The notes below the pieces were generated by a model, which was not told where the DNA came from, ran no database searches, and worked only from the letters and a program-made list of their open reading frames with translations. The translations under genes and the position numbers were made by a program. From positions 913,501 to 977,500 of the forward strand of contig NZ_JAQNDK010000006.1 of the NCBI RefSeq assembly GCF_028368935.1: a DNA stretch of 64,000 bases. The letters run 5' to 3'. Each line of letters starts with the position of its first letter. Position 1 is the first letter of the stretch. Origin of the DNA: Sorangium aterium. GTDB lineage: Bacteria; Myxococcota_A; Polyangia; Polyangiales; Polyangiaceae. Positions 37,567 to 44,920 of the stretch are shown here, piece by piece.

Positions 37567-39876
37567 ATGCGCGCACCGAGTTCTTCCCATCCAGAGCGCA
37601 CTTCCCTCTCTGCGCCACGCGTTGCGCTCACGGCGGCAGCTGGCGCCTTCGCCGCGCTGCTCGTGGCGGTCGGGTGCTCGGATGGGCCCTCGACCGATGC
37701 GCCGGACGCGTCGACCAATTCATTGCGGATCATGCCGGCGGTCACGGCGCTCAGCACCTCGGAGTCCGGCGGGCGGGTGACCGTGAGCGTGGCGCTCGAC
37801 CGCGCGCCGAGCGGGCCTGTCATGGTGCCGGTCTCGAGCTCGGATGCGACCGAAGGCTCCGTCTCACCGGCGACCATCTCCTTCACGGTGGAGGATTGGA
37901 GCGTCCCTCGAGAGATCACGGTCACGGGCGTGGACGACGCGGACAGCGACGGGGATCAGATCTTCCGCGTCCGCTTCGGGCCTTCGGTCTCTGCAGACCC
38001 AGCCTGCGACGGCCTCGTCGCGGAGTCCGCTGACATCACGAACACGGACGACGACGGTCCAGGGACGGCAGCGATCGTCGTCAGCGACCCGTCGGGGACC
38101 CTCGCCGAGCGCGGCGCTCCCGTGACGTTCACCGTGCTCCTCGCGTCGCAGCCGAGCGCGCCCGTGACGATCGCCCTCAGCGTCAGCGACGCGACCGAGG
38201 CGACGCTGAGCCATGCGGACCTGACGTTCACGGAGGCGAACTGGAACACGGCGCAGACCGTTACCTTGAGCAGCGTCGATGACTGGCAGGCCGACGGAGC
38301 TCAGCCCGTACGTGTCGTCTTCGGCTCACCGGCCAGCGAGGACCCCGAGTATGCGGCCCTCGCCGCCCCCGCTGTTCTCGAGCTATCCAATCTCGACGAC
38401 GACGTCGGAGGGGGGTACCAGATTCGCACGACGCACAAGGAGGACGCGCCGCTCTACGTCGCGCACTCCTATTATCACGCGATGATCACCAACCTCGACG
38501 ATAGGGCAAACAACCAGCTTCCTGCCGACTTCCAGTGGAGAGTGGTGCCCGGCCTGGCGAACCCGGATGATCCGACGCTGGTGTCGTTCGAGCCTGTGGG
38601 TTTCGGCGGTCGCTACCTGCACGTCGACAGGATGAATTCGACCCGGTACCCGCTGCAGAGCGAGACGGCCAACCGGGCTAGCGGGCTCTGGCAGACTCCA
38701 CCCGAAGAGAGGAGTCACCTTCTGTGGATCGACGTGTTCACGGATACCACCACGTTCCGGAGCGACGCCACGTTCCGGATCGTGCCCGCGCTGAACGGGG
38801 ATCCGACGATGGTCTCGCTGCAGTGGTACTCAGATCCGACACGTTATCTCCGGCGCCTGAACTACCAGATCTATGCGCACGTGCTCGACGGCACGGCGGT
38901 CAAGAACTCGGAGGCGTCGTTCGCGCTCGAGCCGCTCGGCTATTTGATCTCGCAGCGCGCCGATCCCCACATCAAGCGGCACACGGACGGGTACTACTAC
39001 TTCACCGCGAGCGTGCCGACGTACGATCGCATCGAGATCGGGCGCGCGACCACGATACGAGGCCTGGCCAGCGCGACCCCGAAGGTCGTCTGGACGAAGC
39101 ACGCGACCGGCCCGATGGCGGCGCACATCTGGGCGCCCGAGCTACATTTCATCGACGGCAAGTGGTACATCTATTTCGCCGCCGGAAGCTCGACCAACAT
39201 CTGGGCCATTCGCATGTATGTGCTCGAGAACTCATCGGCCAACCCGATGGATGGCACGTGGATCGAGCGAGGGCAGATCGTGACGGACTCGGACACGTTC
39301 GCGCTCGACGCGACGACGTTCGAGCACGACGGCAAGCGCTATCTCGTGTGGGCGCAGGAGGACCCCAGCGTCGAGGGCGACAACAGCAGCTTGTTCATCG
39401 CGGCCATGATGAACCCGTGGACGCTGGCCAGGCCCAACGTGCGGATCGCCAGACCCGAGCACGCCTGGGAGACGGCGGGGTTCGCGGTCAACGAAGGTGC
39501 TGCCGTGCTCGAGCGGAATGGGCGGATCTTCATCAGCTACTCAGCGAGCGCGACGGACGATCGCTACTGCCTCGGCCTGCTCACGGCGAGCGCGACGGAC
39601 GACCTGCTGAGCGCCAGCTCATGGACGAAGAACGAGAATCCAGTGTTCGTCAGCGCAAACGGGCTGTATGGCCCGGGCCACAACTCGTTCACGACCTCGG
39701 CGGATGGATCGATCGACGTGCTCGTGTACCACGCGCGGAACTACGAGAAGATCACGGGGGACCCGCTCTACGACCCGAACCGTCACACGCGCGTCCAGCG
39801 GCTCGAGTGGAATGCAGACGGAACGCCGAACTTCGGCGTACCGCTCCTGAACGGCGCGAATACGATTGGCGACTGA
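37567..39876 (+). CDS. GH43 glycosidase with AbfB (CBM42) domain, lipoprotein
   Basis: A 769-aa enzyme. The signal peptide ends LLVAVGC. Two beta-sandwich repeats (about 45-285, with VTVSVALDRAPSGPV and VTFTVLLASQPSAPV) precede an arabinose-binding AbfB beta-trefoil (about 290-455, WRVVPGLANP...VSFEPVGFGGRYLHV). The C-terminal GH43 domain starts RADPHIKR (Asp466) and includes HIWAPELHFIDGKWYIYF. Domain make-up points to an arabinan/arabinoxylan-degrading enzyme. ATG 37567 is preferred (AGAGG 10 nt upstream, right before the signal peptide); 37546 is possible. Confidence 0.88.
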   Translation: MRAPSSSHPERTSLSAPRVALTAAAGAFAALLVAVGCSDGPSTDAPDASTNSLRIMPAVTALSTSESGGRVTVSVALDRAPSGPVMVPVSSSDATEGSVSPATISFTVEDWSVPREITVTGVDDADSDGDQIFRVRFGPSVSADPACDGLVAESADITNTDDDGPGTAAIVVSDPSGTLAERGAPVTFTVLLASQPSAPVTIALSVSDATEATLSHADLTFTEANWNTAQTVTLSSVDDWQADGAQPVRVVFGSPASEDPEYAALAAPAVLELSNLDDDVGGGYQIRTTHKEDAPLYVAHSYYHAMITNLDDRANNQLPADFQWRVVPGLANPDDPTLVSFEPVGFGGRYLHVDRMNSTRYPLQSETANRASGLWQTPPEERSHLLWIDVFTDTTTFRSDATFRIVPALNGDPTMVSLQWYSDPTRYLRRLNYQIYAHVLDGTAVKNSEASFALEPLGYLISQRADPHIKRHTDGYYYFTASVPTYDRIEIGRATTIRGLASATPKVVWTKHATGPMAAHIWAPELHFIDGKWYIYFAAGSSTNIWAIRMYVLENSSANPMDGTWIERGQIVTDSDTFALDATTFEHDGKRYLVWAQEDPSVEGDNSSLFIAAMMNPWTLARPNVRIARPEHAWETAGFAVNEGAAVLERNGRIFISYSASATDDRYCLGLLTASATDDLLSASSWTKNENPVFVSANGLYGPGHNSFTTSADGSIDVLVYHARNYEKITGDPLYDPNRHTRVQRLEWNADGTPNFGVPLLNGANTIGD

Positions 39877-40468
39877 CTGTTTCGCGGAGGAATCGAGCGC
39901 GAGCAGCGAGGTGGGGGGCTCGGCACGAGGCTCTCCCAAAATCCCGGAGAATCCGACGGATTGTGACGGTTCGTCCCCGCGGAACAGTGCCGCCAGACGC
40001 ACCGGTCGATGACGAGCGATCGCCGGAAGCAGCGGGCTCTGCGATGAATCGGCGGGAGAGGGGGACCCGCCTGGGAGTGATGAAAGGTCGGGCGGACGAC
40101 AACGGCAAATGAGGACCGCTTCCCGGACGCGCCGCCCCTTGTCATGGCCCTGGGGGGGACCGTCGTGTTACCATGCCCATGGAATGAGCGTGTGCCTGCA
40201 CCCCGTCGCGTCGCGTTCGTGGCCTTGCCGCGGCGCGCGTAGCGCGCTCATCCCCCTGCGATCCCGGCTCCTCTGCCGGAGGTCGCCCGCACGCTCGTAG
40301 GGGAGCGGCCTCCCGGCGTTTTTCGCTGGCCGCTCCCGGAAGGAAGCGGGCCTGGCATCGAGGGCGCCCGAGCGGGCGACCTGGGCGAGCACTCACGCCG
40401 TCCAGCTCGCCGGCGCGGACCTTCGGCCGAGCCCGGATCGCACCGACGACACAAGGAGATCTCAGCTC
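39877..40468. other. Intergenic region with an inverted repeat
   Basis: About 590 bp with no convincing gene on either strand. GGGAGCGGCC (40301-40310) and GGCCGCTCCC (40328-40337) are perfect 10-bp arms around a 17-nt loop, about 130 bp upstream of rnk. It may be a terminator on either strand or a leader structure. Confidence 0.45.
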
Positions 40469-40891
40469 ATGGCACCTCACTCGAACCCGATCGTCCTCAC
40501 CGAATTTGACCGCGATCGCCTCGCGCGCCTGCTCGAGGCGCTGCGCGCGCGGCCCGGGGGCGACTCCCCGAACCTGGAGGCGCTCGAGATCGAGATCGAG
40601 CGCGCCGACGTCGTGAAGCCAGCGGATATCCCGCCGAACGTGGTCACCATGAACTCCAGGGTCGAGCTCCTCGATCTCGACACAGAGGAGCGGCTCTGCG
40701 TGACCGTGGTGTTTCCCGGGATCGCCGACGTGAAGAGCGGCCGCATCTCGGTGCTCGCGCCGATGGGGCTCGCGCTGCTCGGCTGTCGAGAGGCCGACGA
40801 GGTGGAGTGGCCCACGCCGAGCCGCACCCGGCGGCTCCGGATCGAGCGCATCGTCTATCAGCCCGAGGCGTCGGGTCGCTTCGATCTGTGA
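40469..40891 (+). CDS. rnk: Rnk-type nucleoside diphosphate kinase regulator (GreA C-terminal fold)
   Basis: A 140-aa protein. Residues about 50-130 show the FKBP-like GreA/Rnk C-terminal domain: NVVTMNSRVELLDLDTEE, VTVVFPGIADVKSGRISVLAPMGLALLGCREADEVEW. The N-terminal helical part is short, as in Rnk rather than GreA, so it probably binds RNA polymerase or alters nucleotide pools rather than rescuing backtracked complexes. ATG 40469 has AAGGAGAT 9 nt upstream. It converges on the Cys-rich peptide gene, with a strong hairpin between them. Confidence 0.88.
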   Translation: MAPHSNPIVLTEFDRDRLARLLEALRARPGGDSPNLEALEIEIERADVVKPADIPPNVVTMNSRVELLDLDTEERLCVTVVFPGIADVKSGRISVLAPMGLALLGCREADEVEWPTPSRTRRLRIERIVYQPEASGRFDL

Positions 40892-40945
40892 GCCTTCGGC
40901 GCGAACGGCCGGCCTCGCCGGCGCGTCGTGCGCCTTGAACGCGAA

Positions 40946-40977
40946 AGGCCCGACGCTGCTCATCGCAGCGCGGGCCT
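40946..40977 (-). terminator. Strong terminator hairpin between rnk and the Cys-rich peptide gene
   Basis: AGGCCCG (40946-40952) plus CGCTGC (40954-40959) pair with GCAGCG (40965-40970) plus CGGGCCT (40971-40977): a 13-bp stem with one bulged base and a 5-nt loop. On the minus strand it is followed by TTTCG, so it best fits the end of the peptide transcript, about 70 bp after the peptide stop. It could also serve rnk. Confidence 0.65.
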
Positions 40978-41047
40978 CCGCGGTCGTGTCGTCAGGTTCG
41001 AGGAGCCGGTCGCCGCGGGCCGCGGTCCCCCGCGCCTCGAGGTCGGC

Positions 41048-41203
41048 TCAGCAGCCGCAACAGCCGGGCGGGCAGGTGCAAACCTGCGGGGCAAGGCCCG
41101 CCTGGAGCTCCGTGGGGACCTCCACCGTCAGGCGCGCAGGGCGCTCCTCGACGGTCTCCTGCTTCGACTCGACCTCGACCTCGACCTTGATCTGCTCGTT
41201 CAT
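41048..41203 (-). CDS. 51-residue Cys-rich peptide, candidate modified-peptide precursor
   Basis: ATG at 41203 with GGAG 8 nt upstream. The first 40 residues are acidic and Cys-free (starting MNEQIKVEVEVESKQ), like a leader; the last ten residues, CTCPPGCCGC, hold five cysteines (42, 44, 48, 49, 51). A double-glycine-like AG at 35-36, with Leu at -12 and -4, resembles a C39 protease site, though the Glu of the consensus is one place off. It has its own promoter (41285-41270) and terminator (40977-40946) and is divergent from genes for a thiol-dioxygenase-like enzyme and two WHQF proteins. I recognise no family. It may be a RiPP precursor or a small metal-binding peptide. Confidence 0.75.
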   Translation of the reverse strand: MNEQIKVEVEVESKQETVEERPARLTVEVPTELQAGLAPQVCTCPPGCCGC

Positions 41204-41269
41204 GGCGATTGCTCCGTAGTGGGTTGGTTATTTCCATCCGGGGACTCGACGTCCCGCGAGGAGGGCTAT

Positions 41270-41285
41270 TGCAGTCGCCGTGCCA
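41270..41285 (-). promoter_or_regulatory. Sigma-54 promoter of the Cys-rich peptide gene
   Basis: Read on the minus strand, TGGCACGGCGACTGCA matches the consensus TGGCACG-N4-TTGCW at all defined positions but one (C for the first T of the -12 element). Transcription would start near 41259, giving a 56-nt leader before the ATG at 41203 and a monocistronic RNA of about 310 nt ending at the 40946-40977 hairpin. Confidence 0.7.
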
Positions 41286-41417
41286 CGCCGTTTTGCCGCG
41301 ATATCGGCCGCTTTGGCGCGGTATCGCCCGCGCTTGAGCAACCCCTTTCCCAGTTGGGGAAATCGGTCTGGCATCGCCGTTCCCTTCCAACCAGCTCCGG
41401 TACACGCGGTGGGGTCC

Positions 41418-41546
41418 CCGAGCGGCGCTCGCCCGCACAGGAGACGGGCTCAGATCGGCGTTTTCGGCGCGCAGGCGCACTCCGGTGCGCCGAGCACCGA
41501 AAACGTCGAGATGGGCCCGTCTCCGAAGCGGGCGAGCGCCGCTCGG
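41418..41546. repeat. 129-nt imperfect inverted repeat upstream of the biosynthetic operon
   Basis: Perfect paired blocks: 41418-41436 with 41528-41546 (19 bp), 41440-41449 with 41515-41524 (10 bp), 41459-41467 with 41497-41505 (9 bp), and an inner hairpin 41474-41480 with 41485-41491 around TCCG. Blocks are separated by short mismatched stretches. The structure ends 27 bp before the first gene of the operon. It could be an RNA regulatory structure, an operator array or a decayed palindromic repeat element. On the plus strand, 41544-41559 (CGGCACGGAGCTCGCA) resembles a sigma-54 site but would start transcription only 4 nt before the ATG. Confidence 0.8.
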
Positions 41547-41573
41547 CACGGAGCTCGCAACGAGCCCGGGGTG

Positions 41574-42227
41574 ATGGACACGTCAATCATCCCCGAACTG
41601 CTCTCCTTCCGTGCGCCGTGGCTCGAAGAGAAGCTCGTCAAGGACCGGGTGGTCCCTTCCTGCGAGGAGGCGGCGCGGCTCCTCGACGAGGTAAAGAAAT
41701 ACCTCTTCCTCTGCGAGGCGAACCGGACCCGGCAAGTCCCCATGTTCTCCCGGAGGATCGACGAGGTCTGGCACCAGTTCGTCCTCTTCACCGAGGAGTA
41801 TGCGGCCTTCGGGCACCGCTTCTTCGGCGAGTTCGTCCACCACACCGCCAACACGGCTCCTCGCGGCCCCGGATCGCGCCCCGAGATGACCCGCGCCGAG
41901 TTTCGCGCCGACTACGAGGCGCTCTTCGGGCCCGTCTCCGCGGCGTGGAGCGACGAGCTCGCCGTGACGCCCGACACGCGGCTCATCCGCGTCACGTTCG
42001 GCCGGCCCATCTTCGTTCGGGTAGAGGAGGGGAAGGCAGATCTCGTGTGGTCGCTGGAGCCGCCGCGCGTGCTCCTGCGCATCGACGCGTGGGCGAAGGA
42101 CGCGCTGCAGTTCATCGTCGACTGCGATCACTTCTATGTCCGCGAGCTCCCCGGCCTCGAGGACGGCGAGCGCGTGGCGCTCTGCCGTCCGCTCGTGAAG
42201 GGCGACTTCCTCCGGGTCGCGCCATGA
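41574..42227 (+). CDS. WHQF-motif protein 1 of the Cys-peptide locus
   Basis: A 217-aa protein without signal peptide. Residues about 57-92 (PMFSRRIDEVWHQFVLFTEE then RFFGEFVHH) carry conserved His residues (67, 89, 90) like the motif of bacterial proteins annotated as glycine-rich-domain-containing; the biochemical role of these is unknown. Residues about 145-217 form a second domain (VRVEEGKADLV, VLLRIDAWAKDAL, FYVRELPGL, RVALCRPLV) that recurs in both following genes. Start chosen by alignment with the paralogue at 43241. Its stop overlaps the next start as ATGA. Confidence 0.85.
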   Translation: MDTSIIPELLSFRAPWLEEKLVKDRVVPSCEEAARLLDEVKKYLFLCEANRTRQVPMFSRRIDEVWHQFVLFTEEYAAFGHRFFGEFVHHTANTAPRGPGSRPEMTRAEFRADYEALFGPVSAAWSDELAVTPDTRLIRVTFGRPIFVRVEEGKADLVWSLEPPRVLLRIDAWAKDALQFIVDCDHFYVRELPGLEDGERVALCRPLVKGDFLRVAP

Positions 42228-43237
42228 GGCTCGCCGAGCTCACCGCCCTCTTCGGGCGGCTCGATTTCCCGGGCCCAGAAGACCGCGGCCATCCGGCGCG
42301 CGATGATGTGCGCGCGGTCGAGGGCGCGGTCCGCGACGGGCTCTCGGACGACGAGCTCCTGCTCGACCTCTTCGCGCTCGAGATCGAGCGTCGCGACGGC
42401 GCGCCGGATCTCGCGCCGTTCCACGTCATCCCCGAGCTCGGCGTGCGCCTCGCGTTCGCGTACTGGCGGCCCGGGCGCGCGGCCGGCGCCCACGAGCACT
42501 CGGACTGGACGGTCACGGCGGTCGTCCACAACACGCTCGACGTCGCGACCTTCGACTGGGACGCGACGGCCCGCGCGCGGCGGCTCGTGCCGAAGCGGCT
42601 GTTCTCCGCGGAGGCCGGGCGGGTCGGCCACATCTACGGGCCGTGCATCCACGATCCGCGGAACCCGACGGGGAGCTGGTCCATCTCGCTGCACCTGTTC
42701 GGCCCTCACGACGGCCCGGTCATCGAGGCGCAGGTGGGCCCCATCGACGGCCTGACCCCCGCGGCGCCCTGGGCGGCGCCGGACGACGCGCTCTCGGCGG
42801 CGCTCCTCGCGCACGAGCGGGAGTGCGTGCGCCGGGCGCAGATCGACGCCCTCGAGCGGCGGGGCCCGCAGGCCGCCCCGCTCCTCGCGCGCCTCCACGC
42901 CCGCGGCGACGCGGGGACCCGGCGGCGCGCCGCCCGGGCGCTCGGCCGGACCGAGGCCCTCGGCGCGCACGCCGTCCTCTCGCGCCGCTGGCCGGGCGTG
43001 GAGCTCGACGTGGCGCCCCGCGCGGGCCGCGCCGAGCTCGTCGCCCACTCCGGCGGGCGCGTCCAGGTCCTTCTCCGCGTCGACGCGTGGGCCGGGCCCG
43101 CCCTCCGCGCGGTGTCGGCCGCCCGGGAGCTCCGCCCCAGCGACCTCCCCGGCCTCGCGGAGGCGGAGCAGCTCGCGCTCGCCCGCGCCCTCGTCGACTG
43201 GGGGACCTTTCAGCCCTTCGAAGCCCAGGAGAACTGA
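42224..43237 (+). CDS. Cysteine-dioxygenase-like cupin protein of the Cys-peptide locus
   Basis: A 337-aa protein. Residues about 65-170 follow the thiol dioxygenase cupin: GAHEHSDW gives His90 and His92, LDVATFDWD matches the strand after it, CIHDPRN gives the third iron ligand His143, and SISLHLFGPHD matches the SLHLYSPP segment of cysteine dioxygenase. The Cys-Tyr crosslink residues of the animal enzyme are replaced (Val and Phe). A helical part (about 190-255) leads to the same C-terminal domain as its neighbours (LLRVDAWAGPAL, DLPGL). It might oxidise cysteine thiols of the nearby peptide to sulfinates, or free thiols (inference). Confidence 0.85.
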   Translation: MRLAELTALFGRLDFPGPEDRGHPARDDVRAVEGAVRDGLSDDELLLDLFALEIERRDGAPDLAPFHVIPELGVRLAFAYWRPGRAAGAHEHSDWTVTAVVHNTLDVATFDWDATARARRLVPKRLFSAEAGRVGHIYGPCIHDPRNPTGSWSISLHLFGPHDGPVIEAQVGPIDGLTPAAPWAAPDDALSAALLAHERECVRRAQIDALERRGPQAAPLLARLHARGDAGTRRRAARALGRTEALGAHAVLSRRWPGVELDVAPRAGRAELVAHSGGRVQVLLRVDAWAGPALRAVSAARELRPSDLPGLAEAEQLALARALVDWGTFQPFEAQEN

Positions 43238-43240
43238 GCC

Positions 43241-43942
43241 ATGCAATCCACGCAAACCACGCAGCCCATGCAGCCCACGCAATCCACGCAGACAGACGTC
43301 GTGACGCCGAGCGCGCACAGGCGGCCTGATCTCCTTGCCTACCGGGCGCCGTTCGTCATCAGCAAGCTGCTCATGAACAAGACCGTGACCACCGAGCGCG
43401 AGGCAGAGGCGCTGTTCCGGGAGCTCGTGCGCTATCTCTGGCTCGTCGACTCCGACCGCTCCCGGGCTTACCCGATGTTCTCGCTGCGCGTCGACGAGGC
43501 CTGGCACCAGTTTGCTCTCTTTACAATCGAATATGCCGACTTCTGCCGGCGCTTCTTCGGGCGCTTCCTGCACCACGCGCCGAGCAATGCGCCCGTCACG
43601 CACGCCTGCCGCGAGGCGACGTGGGACGAGTTCGCGGACGCGTACAGCGCCCTGTACGGCGAGCCGCCGCCCGAGCTGTGGAGCGACGCTTCGTCCGTCT
43701 GTGGCCCGCGCCGCGTGATCCGCGATCGCGAGGTGTCGGTCCGGCTGAGCGACGGCAAGGCGGAGCTCGTCGACGGCGACGCGGTGCTCGTGCGCGTCGA
43801 CGCATGGGGCGAGGCCGCGCTGCGCTTCATCGCCCGGCACGGCATCTTCTATGTGCGCGAGCTGCCCGGGCTCGACCTGGACGACCGGATCGCGCTCTGC
43901 CGGGCGCTCGTGGCGTCGCGGACGCTGCGCGTCGCTCCGTAG
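43241..43942 (+). CDS. WHQF-motif protein 2 of the Cys-peptide locus (paralogue of protein 1)
   Basis: A 233-aa paralogue of the 41574 gene product: PMFSLRVDEAWHQFALFTIE then RFFGRFLHHAP in the middle (about 78-113) and the shared C-terminal domain (VSVRLSDGKAELV, VLVRVDAWGEAAL, FYVRELPGL, RIALCRALV) at about 164-230. The first 20 residues are a low-complexity Gln/Thr tail from a short DNA repeat (MQSTQTTQPMQPTQSTQTD). AGGAG lies 9 nt before the ATG, and only 3 bp separate it from the dioxygenase-like gene. The pair probably arose by duplication around it. Confidence 0.85.
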   Translation: MQSTQTTQPMQPTQSTQTDVVTPSAHRRPDLLAYRAPFVISKLLMNKTVTTEREAEALFRELVRYLWLVDSDRSRAYPMFSLRVDEAWHQFALFTIEYADFCRRFFGRFLHHAPSNAPVTHACREATWDEFADAYSALYGEPPPELWSDASSVCGPRRVIRDREVSVRLSDGKAELVDGDAVLVRVDAWGEAALRFIARHGIFYVRELPGLDLDDRIALCRALVASRTLRVAP

Positions 43943-44031
43943 CCGGTGCGGCTGCGCTGCGAGGGGCGCTCGTCGTGGGCCCTTGCCGGGCTCACGCGCC
44001 GCGCCGTTCGGGGCGCGGCGCTGCGATGGCG

Positions 44032-44841
44032 CTAGCGTGAGCCGACGCCCAGGAGGGCGGTCATCGAGAACTGCTGAGGACCGTCGCCGAACCGCGCCTG
44101 CAGCCTGCCGAGGATCGCCTTGCTGAGCGCTTCCCAGCGCTCGTCGCCCAGCTTGTCCCGCAGGAGCACCAGCGGCGCGTTGCTCCGGCTCACGGAACGC
44201 CAGAACTCCTCGGTCGAGGGCGACTCGCGGGAGTGCTCCGCCTCGTGCACCGAGACGCCCCGGAACCCGGCGGCCTCCATCTCGGCGCGGAACTCGCCTG
44301 GGTCTCCGAGCGGCGCTTTGCCCTCGCCGAAGGGCAGCCCGGGAAGCTCGGCGCCGATCGCCGAGAAGAGCTCGCCCAGGATGGGCGTCCTGTCCATCGG
44401 CACCCAGCTCGCGACGACCGCGCGGCCGCCGGGGCGCAGCACCCGGAGGAGCTCGCGGAAGCCGCGGTCGCGGTCGGGGAAGAAGATCAGCCCGAACATC
44501 GAGAAAGCAGCGTCGAACGAGCCATCCTCGAAGGGCAGCGCCATGCCGTCGCCGACGCGGGCGTCCACCGCGAGCCCCGCGGCCGCGGCACGCTCGCGCA
44601 GCCGCTCGACCATCGCGGGGGCGAAATCGACCGCGGTCACGCGCGCCTCGCCGGCGGCGAGGAGGGACAGGGTGCCCGGCCCGGCGGCCACATCGAGCAC
44701 GCGGGCGCCCGGGCCGACGCCGGCGAGCCGGAGCGCGTCGGCGGCGTATTTCTCGAAGTGAGGGACGATGTCGGATGCGTAATCGTCGGCGACCAGGTTC
44801 CACGCGACGGGGGTGGCGAGGGGGCTCGGGGGCTGGGTCAT
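44032..44841 (-). CDS. SAM-dependent class I methyltransferase
   Basis: A 269-aa UbiE/Methyltransf_11-type enzyme. The SAM-binding motif I VLDVAAGPGTLSLLA, the acidic loop VTAVDFAPAMVERL, and motif GDGMALPFEDGSFDAAFSMFGL are clear. ATG 44841 gives MTQPPSPLATPVAWN. The substrate is unknown. It lies 79 bp downstream of a membrane glycosyltransferase-like gene on the same strand. Confidence 0.88.
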   Translation of the reverse strand: MTQPPSPLATPVAWNLVADDYASDIVPHFEKYAADALRLAGVGPGARVLDVAAGPGTLSLLAAGEARVTAVDFAPAMVERLRERAAAAGLAVDARVGDGMALPFEDGSFDAAFSMFGLIFFPDRDRGFRELLRVLRPGGRAVVASWVPMDRTPILGELFSAIGAELPGLPFGEGKAPLGDPGEFRAEMEAAGFRGVSVHEAEHSRESPSTEEFWRSVSRSNAPLVLLRDKLGDERWEALSKAILGRLQARFGDGPQQFSMTALLGVGSR

Positions 44842-44920
44842 CGGCAGAGGTGCTACCACGGGCGCGCCGAGCGGATCCAGCCGCAGGCGTCCCGGCGCGG
44901 CGTCCCCGTGGCCTGGGCGT

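Noticed and set aside
41345-41400. TGGCATCGCCGTTCCC as a plus-strand sigma-54 promoter for the biosynthetic operon
   Set aside because: The -12 GC doublet, the most conserved part, is missing.
41544-41559. Sigma-54-like site CGGCACGGAGCTCGCA on the plus strand before the WHQF gene
   Set aside because: It would start transcription about 4 nt before the ATG, leaving no ribosome-binding site, and overlaps the arm of the long inverted repeat; two consensus mismatches.
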